From Psococerastis gibbosa (taxonomy: Eukaryota; Arthropoda; Insecta; Psocodea; Psocidae), in NCBI GenBank assembly GCA_963971405.1, contig OZ020487.1, forward strand, positions 25,095,371 through 25,159,370: 64,000 nt of DNA, read 5' to 3'. Position 1 is the stretch's first letter; each line of letters begins with the position of its first letter. The position numbers and the translations under genes are program-made. Under the pieces are notes generated by a model. The model had not been told where the DNA came from. It made no database searches and saw nothing but the letters and a program-made list of their open reading frames with translations. Positions 38,801 to 49,000 of the stretch are shown here, in pieces.

Positions 38801-39967
38801 ATTTTCTGAGTCATTTGAAGATTAGCATAGGCTGTATGAACTGCTCTTTACATAGGTTGAGTCAGACCCTATAAGCCAATTTTGTTACGAATATCTAGTC
38901 AATATTATAGAGAATTGAAATACTGTACTGATAAGTTAGTGGTCTAAGTCTCCCAAGTGAGAACTTAACAGTGCATCGTGTTCTGCAAAGGTTACTTTCC
39001 GGTCTCTGAAGAGTCAGGGGCTGTACTTCAGAATTTTCTAATGAGCATAGGGCAAATCGCACAACAAATTTGTATTACTTATTTTAAAGCCCGAAATACA
39101 TTTCCTGGTGTGTGAGTGCTATATTGGGGATGTTGTTATGAGCATTTGTGTCTGTGCTTTGTGCTACTAATTTTGATTATTTTGGCGCTATGTCATTAAT
39201 TGAATAGTTGCCCCAATAATTTTGATTTAATTTCGTAACAGCCTTATTAAACTATTAAGGAACAATTAATATGTCTTTACTACCCATATAAACCCTTAAT
39301 TGTTTCTGAGATGCTTCGTAAAAAGAGTTCCATGCATTTCAACAGCGACAGCAGTTGTTACCGAGTAGATCCCGATTAAACATGAGTTGGGAGAAGGGTT
39401 TGCGTAAGTTATGACATAGCAAAAAGCAGCAGTCCAAGCAACATTAATATCGGGCAGGAATCACGTCCCCGTGGCTGGACCGGGTATCGTCCAGTCGGGC
39501 GGCCTCTGGCGTAAATCCCGGGGGCTCTGACAAGACACCAAAGCCAAGCTACCTGCCTGCCTCAACTCCAGCAATTACTGCATGAATAGCAAACACAAGA
39601 GATCGATAAAACGGATCGTGTATAAATCAATAGGCTGGCGACGACAGAGCGGTTCACCTTTGTTATGTAAATGTTCGGACCGTGCAAGCTCCCTCCTTTT
39701 AGGGAATTGTTTGCAAGAGATGTGCGCGTCCCGGGCCGGACGCATTTGCATGAGCAGGGCAGGTAGCTGTCGGACGGTCCTGTCACATATCTTTGCCGTC
39801 TACCCCGGCCAACATACATCTGGTATTCTGCTATCTAAAACCATAACCTTAATTTCCTAGCCATGAAAAAAGAACGGCCAAGTAATTTTTTGAATGTCTA
39901 CCTAACTTTCTTTTTATTTTTTGTTTTTTTTATGGGAAGAGTTTATTATACATAACATAATAAACAG
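35886..39967. other. No gene; two GC-rich patches near 39430-39560 and 39690-39800
   Basis: About 4 kb with no recognised exon chain. The two GC-rich patches are unique in the window; the second contains ATTTGCAT (39744-39751), an octamer-like site. They lie 2.8-3.1 kb upstream of the first visible SoxF exon. Confidence 0.35.
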
Positions 39968-39970
39968 TAA

Positions 39971-40158
39971 GGCCCGATCCGACGATGACATTTATCATTT
40001 AAGTGACGCTTATCCTGTTGTTATTGCTATTATTATTATTATTATTGAATCGGCTCACATAGGCTAAGTACGTTAGCCGATTCAATAATAACAACAAAAC
40101 TAATCACAAGATATAATAAGCGTCACTAAAATATTAAGTATCATCGTCGGATCGGGCC
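39971..40158. mobile_element. 188-bp Harbinger-like hairpin MITE with TAA TSD
   Basis: Termini GGCCCGATCCGACGATGA and the exact inverse, flanked by TAA at 39968-39970 and 40159-40161. A long (ATT)n run is included in the arm. The inner arms (GAATCGGCT ... AGCCGATTC) also pair. Confidence 0.88.
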
Positions 40159-40415
40159 TAAGTCGAATCGAAGAATTTTATCGTTGGCGCAGTAGTTGCG
40201 TTTAAAGCTTCATTGTTGATGCTTCCTACAAATTCGTTTCTCCAAGATGAACTACTGAGCTCTTCTGAAAGCATTATTTTCTTATGCCCATTCTTCTTCG
40301 AGTCCAATCAGTCCATCAAAAGTATGCCGGAAATTTGAAGTCGGTCTCAACTAAGAGCAGCTGAATAAAACAGGTAGCCCTCGTTGTGTAGCTCATAGCA
40401 ATAGCAAAACGAAGG

Positions 40416-40660
40416 GGGGGGGGGCAAATTGGACAAAAAATTTCAAAATGCATATTATATAACAAAAAAATTAAAACATAAAATTCATTAAACATTTAAA
40501 AATTAAAAATACGCTGCAATGACTTGGATTCCATTGTGGACCTTCGAACCCCCACCTCAGGACTCACGAACCCTCAGGCATTTAAAAGCTGTGTACGTTT
40601 TTATAAAAATGGGGGGGGGGGGTTGTCAATTGATACACCCCCCCCCCCACTCATAAACCG
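40416..40660. repeat. G/C-tract-rich unresolved element
   Basis: Runs of 12 G (40416) and 13 G (40612) with a facing C run (40638). It resembles the G/C-tract MITEs in texture but no termini or target duplication were found. Confidence 0.35.
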
Positions 40661-40689
40661 ATCGTTACGTCACAGGCTCATTTGACTCG

Positions 40690-41045
40690 AAACTCAGAAC
40701 TTCATTATAATCTTTCTTTTTCTTTCTTCTTCTTGATGAACTTCGACATGTTTCGGTATGCAGTCTTGACTCTTCTGACATTCTTACGACCAAGCCATCT
40801 TAGATGTTGCGTTTTTACAAAACGCACTACGGTATGTCTTCCCCATCTGATGCTCCTTCTCCCTAGTCCCTATGTCTGTTTCCTATACGTCACACTCTGC
40901 TTTCAAATAGGGGTCCATAGATTTCCTTATTAGCTCATAGTTTGTTGGCGTCGTTGGCGGTAAGGCTCCAGGTTACTGAACCGTTTGTTGCGATTCTGAC
41001 AAGGGTTTTGTAGGTCTTTAACTTCGTGGCTAAACCTAAATAATA
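40690..41045 (-). mobile_element. RTE-like LINE reverse transcriptase remnant
   Basis: Minus strand reads LATKLKTYKTLVRIATNGSV then TWSLTANDANKL, matching the YKTLIRP..YGSETWTLT region of RTE-type RT. After a stop, RKIYGPLFESRV follows as expected in these proteins. Several stops and frameshifts. Confidence 0.7.
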
Positions 41046-41379
41046 CTGACATTTAACCGTAGCCTGAACGTACGTAAAAGACCCTGTTCTATTCTCCAAT
41101 TAGCATTTTAGAGCTTGTTCTTTGCAGTTCTAGCGTTTAACTGTTTCAAGTAGAGTGGTAGACACTTACCCTAGAAGGCACACGCGTGATTCGATTGTGG
41201 CCCGGTCTCACACCACGCAAAGAAATGTTTTCGTGAGGAATTGAAGCGCACCGCTTTGAACTGGACCATGGGGGTGTTGCGTTGTTGAATAACATTAAAC
41301 ACGGTAAAGAATTAGGAATTTATTTATGCGCCATCCCCATGTTGCAATGCTGAATGTATGGCTAGTACTCCGCACGAAA

Positions 41380-41480
41380 ACTTTAGGTTAGCTGGTAGAG
41401 TAGCCGGAGTAGCCCTTCGGGGCTAAAGCTCGCCTAATATAAAGCCTTTTTTCATTTCATTTCATTCATTTCTAAGCATG
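41380..41480 (+). mobile_element. LINE 3' tail with hairpin and (CATTT)n
   Basis: AGCCCTTCGGGGCT hairpin, then ATATAAAGCC and TTTTCATTTCATTTCATTCA. Similar tail sequence lies in inverse orientation at 48492-48600. Confidence 0.5.
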
Positions 41481-42553
41481 GTGAGAGCGGCCCTTAAAGA
41501 TTCTACCTCTGTATGATGCCCGATCGGTGGAGTTTTCTATGCTCAGCTACCGTGCTACGAATACCTTGTCTTAGCCCGCGATTACATTCTTCTCCTACTT
41601 TAATAACCACTGCACCATATCCGTTGGTGCCCAAATCTCCACACATAAATACTGGAATGACTGATGCCGGTTTTGACCGGTACTCAAACCAACAAACGTC
41701 AAACCTTGCTACTACGCTTATGGATATTGTATGTTATCCTATAACCAACAATTACATATACAGAGTACCTATTTAAATTTGTAGAAAGCGTCTACTGGTC
41801 CATCCTGTTCATTCCTGTACCTCCAATTGTTTGTTATGTAATAACATATTTTATCAAAATTTCTTCTACTACACTATACAGTTCTTTATTGCAATAAGAA
41901 AATGTTTGATATCGTTTATGCCAGTACTTAATACTGTCATGTACTTTCCATAGTAAGGCATACCTTCAGCGCATTGTATGGTTCTTTGTATACGTTTCTA
42001 GCACTAAAGAAACATAAAACTGTTACATATTATATTATCTATGAATCCATTGTTTCAACACTACCACCAGCACATTCAGTTATTTATAGTTGGCACCTAG
42101 TGCGAGTGCCTAGGCACCCATGGAAGAGTTGTAGGAGACTGGCCGGTAATTAAGTCTGCTTCATGACTTCATTTGCAGAGTCCGCTCCGGTGCCACAAAG
42201 GCTCTCCTCGAATTAAAGTCATGCGTATCATCTCCTGAGTGAAATGTATGGTGTGGCTGACCACAACACATCAATCACATTTATATCTGCCTGTGAGTTG
42301 CCTCGCGTGCCGAAATTTAGCCATTTGTTTCTGGGTGCTGTGAGAAATTAGAGGCAGACGCCAGCTCACAAAAAATAAATTGATATTATTATGCCCCTGT
42401 AATTTGTGCTATAACGCAGTTTTTGCTGTTTGTATAGGTTGACTACACACTTCGTACATAGTGCAACAACTTATATAACTTACAATACATGAGACCGACT
42501 ACGTACGGTATTTTTATTGTGTAGCAAATTCAACTTTGTCCTTTCTATTTTAG
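41481..42553. other. Sequence before the first visible SoxF exon; no coding found
   Basis: Presumed SoxF intron. 42080-42360 is unique and less AT-rich, a possible intronic regulatory block. MVWLT at about 42247 is a chance match to the HMG MVW motif. Confidence 0.35.
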
Positions 42554-43002
42554 GAAAGAAATGGCGGGGTTTAACTCCAGCAGATCGACGACCATTTGTG
42601 GAGGAAGCTGAGCGTCTTCGGGTCATTCACATGCAGGAACACCCCAACTACAAATACAGACCTCGAAGAAGAAAGCACAATAAGCGCGGCGGAGGGTCCA
42701 GCCCCCCGGGCGTGGGCAGTCCATCGTCCGCCACTTCGGGCGGGCGGCGCCCCTCGTCAACCCCCGGCCCCTACCCCGGCTCCCCCTCCACCAAGTACCA
42801 GTACAATTTCCCTCTGCCCCAATCGCAGTACTTACAGCAGGTAGCCTCCCCCATGCAGAGCCCTTACTACTACTCTAAGTCGCCCAGTACTTTCGGGTCC
42901 CCTTATCTGCACACCCCCGAGGCGTCCCCGCCCGGCACCCCTGAGCTCAAAGACTCCGTCCATGCTCCGCAAGGTAGCCACGAGTCGGATGATAGCAAAG
43001 AT
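42554..43002 (+). CDS. SoxF: SoxF exon with C-terminal half of HMG box and Pro/Ser-rich linker
   Basis: The acceptor is a T-rich tract ending TTTTAG at 42553 and the donor is GAT|GTAAGT at 43003. It enters in phase 1, completing a Gly codon, and leaves in phase 0. It encodes 149 full codons: HMG helix 3 and the basic tail [11 protein letters not shown], then a Gly/Pro/Ser-rich region with repeated SPxx motifs, ending in an acidic ESDDSKD. Confidence 0.93.
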
Positions 43003-46000
43003 GTAAGTTGTTTTTCAATTTCGTACTTTTTTTATAGCCTACGGTAAGATTGTACTTTAAATGGATATAGGATTTTGAAATGTAAATTAAGCCGTAATAA
43101 TGTTATACATTAGTAGCCTATATTCACCTACAGTAACTTCTAAACCTATATATGTTTAAAGGCTTGACGTCAGCTATACCTTAAGGAATGCTAATACAGT
43201 TGTACAGAGCAATGCGGTTCACAGTATAATTTTCTTGCATTTACTTTTACTTTACAATTTACTTTTTGGCAGTATTTCCTTTGTATTTTCCTAAATAAAC
43301 TAATTGGTGGATTTTGGTGAAATTTGACTCAAACGATTTTCTTGAAATTCACGTACATTGTAGTTGCTATTAACTTATACATAACCCTATAGCTCGCTGG
43401 CACCTTGATAGTTAGGTTCTGGGGGCAAAAAATAATAAGACCAAATTTTCATGAAAAACGAAACTTTTCTATCTATGCTTTCTTACTTCAGGTATTTTTT
43501 TATGTCTTAAATAGAGCAATAAAACCAAGCAGGTTGCTTTCCCAAGCAAAGGTTTGGTTTAAAAAAATATATATATATATTTTTTTTTTTAAAGAAATAC
43601 CTTGCCATTATTACTGAGTTATATAACATTGGCCTGCCCGTACCATCAACAAATTCAGTTGCTTTGTGTTAGGGAAAATCAAGGCTACCCAAATTTAACC
43701 CTAGGACAATTATTTACCATCAAACTACTCACATAATCTGTCACGGTAGTTACTGTATATTAGTTGATAATTAGAAAACATTGTAAGGGTTCACTCATAC
43801 GAGTTCTTTTTAGCTGGATTATTTTTTAGCGTGTTTAATTTTTGAATGGTTGATTTAGATTTAGAAATTATAAATAAGTTAATTTTTTTTGCAGGTTAAG
43901 ACATTAGACTGTAGTGGGAGGGACAAGAGTTCCACGTCTCTACCTACACCAGAAATGTCACCCCTAGAGCAAGAGAAAGAAGCAGAAAAGAAGAAATATG
44001 GTTGCTATGAAAACATTAGCCAGCAGCAGCAGCAGCATCAGCAGCAGCAAGGAGGCTACAGGTTCGCCAGGTACCAGCAGTACCCAAGCCCAGGTCTAGG
44101 CCACGGGCCAGGCCTCACGCAGACGCCCATAGCGGCCATGAGCCTCACCAACGGGGTCGTCATGATGTGCTCCAACCAACGTGCCTACGAACATACTGGT
44201 ATTGTCACAGGTAAGTGCAGCACCAATTTTTCATTTCAGCTGTGCCATGAAGCCTAAAAATTCCAAAAATGTGTTAGGGTTTGAATGTTTTACAATAGTT
44301 TTGTGCATATCGTACCGAACTGTAAATGAGAATATTGCAATACAGTAAAAATTGCACTTTTGTGGTGTCTTTCGAATTAAAATAATAACACTACCCGATG
44401 TAAACTGTTGTTTACTGTTGTTAAAAATATGCGTATATCTTTCGCCTTGCTTACCATACTAGAACACCTGCTGGCCTACTATGGCGATTATCCTTAATCT
44501 TATCCTGGGATCGAAATTGTAAACAAAATAATTATGCAATTGAAAGTGCTATTCAAAATTTGTCTGTTTATCCCCAGGAATATGTTAATACATAGTAGTA
44601 CATAGTAGGCCCGCTGAACTTCTGATTTTTTTGTTCAATTAACATGCGGTCACCGCAATTTAAAGCGATATGCTCGTGTGAAATTCAATGAGCGAATTGT
44701 AAAATATTCAAGAATGGTGATTTGAGAATTGAGTAAACCATTTCGACCACGCATAATAATTAACCACTTTGTCAAATATGTGGTAGTAGAGTATATTACA
44801 GCAGCGAGCAAGGAAGCAAAGTTCCTATAGGTATACGGTACTTACTTCTATCGTATTGGTAATCAACAAATTATTTAATGCAATGAAAATTGGTACTAGG
44901 CCTAGTATGTTACTTCGTTAGTTCAACATAAAATATCAAACTTCTCTATACGATTTCCCCGGTTGAGTGAATAGAAAATCCAAATCCACTAAATGGACAG
45001 AATTAATCATTATTATTTTATGCTTTTTGTGCTGATATAAGGAATTTATTTAGGCTTCCGTTTGCTACACCTAATGGGAAAGAATTATTATATCCGTCAC
45101 AGGTAGCTAGCCCTCATCCATCAATCAATTTCAAGGTTTGTCAGCTCCATTTCCGGTGGCGCATTTTAAATTATCCGATTCCACTTCTTATTACACATTG
45201 GCCTCCCACTGCGTCATGCTTCAAAACGTTATGGGGGATTCACTTGATGCTTGTTGAGATCTCATTCTTAACTTAAGAGCGTACAGAGTACAGTTAATTT
45301 TTGAAATTGTAGTTTTTTGATAAACATGATAATATTTTATAAACAATAACTTTTCACGTATAATCGATTATAGGCTATATATAAAAAAAACTAAAATTTC
45401 GAAAACTAAAAATACCTTATTATATTATGCATCAAGTAATCTTCTACAACTTAAATGAGCCAAATCTTTAATAACTTGCTTAGTTAATTAACTAAAAAAT
45501 AACAAATATTAAATTTCGGGCTGCCAATTTCCTACGGGCTGTACACACTCTTAACGTAACTGTAACGTTTACAAACATCGAGACAATTTGCGGCTGATAA
45601 GTAATGGGCGGATCTCATTCACACACATTTGAACAATATATACTGTATATGTATATACTGTTCGCCCAGAAAAGTTTGCAAATGCACATAAAAATATCCC
45701 GTAATGCTTTACCAAGTCCCGCCTCTCCATGTAAATTCCCTATGCTACATTTTCAAATCAGATAGAACTACTTTGCATGTTACATTGTACATATGGTACA
45801 TATAACACTGACATTAAATTAACTTTGGTTGGGGTCCAGTGGTTAAGACGACGCCCCGGTTAGGCGTAGATCGTGGGTTCGAATCCCGCCAAGCCCAGTT
45901 TTTTCCATATCCTCTAATTTCGGTTACTTTGCTTGTGTTTGTATACACAAAATTTATGGGGGTTCCATTACAAATTTAATGCATTAAGGTCACAAGTGGA

Positions 46001-49000
46001 CATTGCTTATTTTTTTTAGCTAAAATTGTTGATCTGTTGCACTTTTTACGAATTCACGACTCCAATGTCAAATTTATTCCATGTAAACACCTATAACGCC
46101 ATCAAGAAAGCGTGCGTGGCGATTCGACCAAGACGTTGTATTTTGTCAAACATCTTAAATCTGCACAGCATTGGAATTGTGACTTCTTTGTTTCTGTTGC
46201 ACTTCTGATGCGTGTATACATAATAGTCTCCTCAACCTACTGGTTGTGTTTTTATATTTTATTACGTAAAACTTAACCAAGAAAAACATTTTCACAATGA
46301 GTTCTGATGCGAGTACTAATTGATTACATTGATTTCCTTATGTTATGGAGAAGTTTTAAGAAATATTTTATCTATCAGACCAAAATACTAATACTAGCAA
46401 ATTGAAATTAATTTCACTCGGAACTACTTTTCATATAGGCCTATGGTAACTGCAGAGTGCAGATTGTTAATTTACCTGAAGTGAAGACGCCTAGTGATAA
46501 ATACGCAGAGGCTCTCCTTGGGCATTTGGTGACGACCATCAAGCTCTGATATTTCTTGTCACAGGCTGTCCAAGCTTAACAGTCAGCAATCATCCTAGTA
46601 TGAATATACATAATTATGAGGTTCCTTAATCCATATCATACTTTCATCACATTCGTCGAGATCGCGTAGTGAAGTATTGAAGTCTTTTTTCCTTTATATT
46701 TTTGTTGATTTTATACCTCGACGGACTCCTAGACTCTGTTATATCAGAATTGACGCATATCTGACAATAAATCACTGATATAACTTTCAACTTCCTTAAA
46801 TAGTTCGCAAAGGTTTAAGATCATCATTCATGTCTGCTAGTGAATTATCTTGCCTTACCAAACGGTTTATGCGGAAATGTTGCTTCAGTTTCACTGTTTT
46901 GGCCTTCCATCTTCCTCTTACTATGCCTGCTTCCTTTGGTAAGACTTACCACTCTTTTCTGTGGTCTGAATGCCCTTAACTTCGAAATTAACTGTCTACT
47001 TTCAAATTGATCCATTTTATAACACAGTATGGTAAGAAGAAAATTTTATAAATTTCTCAAATTCAAGAAACACACTAATAATATTTATAACAATAAATAT
47101 TACTTTGATTTTGTTCTAAGATGACCCTAACACCGTTCCACTAGCGTTGCTACTGTAGTTGAAGACAATTAACTAACATTCAGAAAATTTTAATTTTAAA
47201 TTTGACATTGGAGTCGTGAATTCGTAAAAAGTGCAACAGCTAGATCGACAATTTTAGCTAAAAAAAATAAGCCATGTCTACTTGTGACCTTAATGCATTA
47301 AATTTGGAATAGAACCCCCATAAGTTTTGTGTATACAAATACATGCAAAGTTGTTCTATCTGATTTGAAAATGCAGCAGAGGGGATTTACATGGAGAGGC
47401 GGGACTTGGTAAAGCATTACGGGATATTTTCATGTGCATTTGCAAACATTTCTGGGCGAACAGTACAAATAAATAATGTACAGTATAGACAAATTACACA
47501 TTGTATTGCAGTATTATAATATGATGTATAAGACTGACATTAAATTAACTTTGGTTGAAGTGGTAACCTTCGAAATTACACAATGCTGTATATACCGTCT
47601 GCAGGTGTATTTTTATTACCGTGGAAATTCAGGTAATACAATTCCTCGCTTTCATATTTCGTTGATGCTACAGCATGTAGGCAGCAGGCACAAGGCATTT
47701 TTAGGTGGCTTCCAAATAATCAATAATTCAACAGGGCCGTAGCCAGATTTTTTTTGGGGTCACCGGAGGTGAGGTAAGCTCAATATATTTAAAACGACTG
47801 CAAATATTTCGGGGGGGGGGGTGTCTGGACCCTAGCTACGGCCTTGATAGTCCAACTTTCTTAATTATTATATCTGTACCTGACGCTCGCTTTAGCCTTT
47901 AGGGCGACTTCGACCACACATTTTAAATCGTTTTGAGCAGTAAGGTTATCGAGCATTCTAAGGCTGTGGGATACGTGGTACCACAAAAACTGTATTTTGT
48001 ATAGAGATAGACTGAGCCAACAAAGCTTCTTTGAATTTATATACAACACTTTGGTAATTGAAATGTGACTGCAAGTTTATGATTATGCAACTAAGTTAAT
48101 TTCGTCCTAAATGACTCGTGGCTATCTTCTCACCCCAGCGATACAAGTTTCTAGAGCCTTCTTCTTAATACTTTTTAACAGTAAAATGTGTAAATTATAA
48201 TATATTATCTACTTTCTTACCTAATTACTTCTACTAGATACGTTACCGTATTTATTTTGAACTATTTTTTTTCGTGTACAGGGACATACTTTCCCCCGGT
48301 GGCTACCTCGCAGGAGTCCCAGTCGATGGCCAACAGTAATGTAAGCAGTGCCAACAGTCTGTACTCGACAGCGAGTGCCACGAGCATGGCTCCCTCGTCC
48401 GCCCCATCGTACATAGCCGAAACCTACGCTGCCGTCCACTACCAGAGCATTATTCGTCCCACTGAGCACTACACTGGTAAGATAATTTGGCTAATGAAAT
48501 GAAATGAAATGAAATGAAATGAAATGAAAAAAAAGAACTACTTTATTGCAAACAAAAGGCGAACAATAAGACTATAAAGCCTTGTTTTCATGCTAACATT
48601 CTGGCTAAGATGAACTGTTTAAATTTTTATTTTTTGTTTCTTGAGAATACTGATTCATGAGAGTTTTTGTTGATTAAGAAAAAATGTCATATTATATTTT
48701 AATAGTCGCTCGGTAAACAGATCTTTTTTTTAGTAGGAGAGGCAAAAATAAATAGATCCCAATTCTATTAATACAAAAGACATTTTTTTTTTTAAATAAG
48801 AAGATTATAATTGCATAGAAACAATTTAATGAGTGTATCCGATTGACCTCTTCAGTCGCCTCGGTAGGTTAGTACCCGTGTTGAGTTACGACGCGTCTCG
48901 CACAAGTGCAAGCACGTTACCACCTGGCCATCGAAGTCGATACTTTAGAACAACTAAAAAACGATCCCCCCCCCCCCTGGTGATCATGGTCCCTCTGGTA

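Noticed and set aside
42245-42300. MVWLT string resembling the HMG MVW motif
   Set aside because: The flanking residues do not match RRPMNAFMVWA..; chance match.
42517-42553. Extension of the SoxF HMG frame upstream of the exon
   Set aside because: The residues before GKKW do not match any HMG box and a T-rich TTTTAG acceptor sits exactly at the known SoxF intron position.
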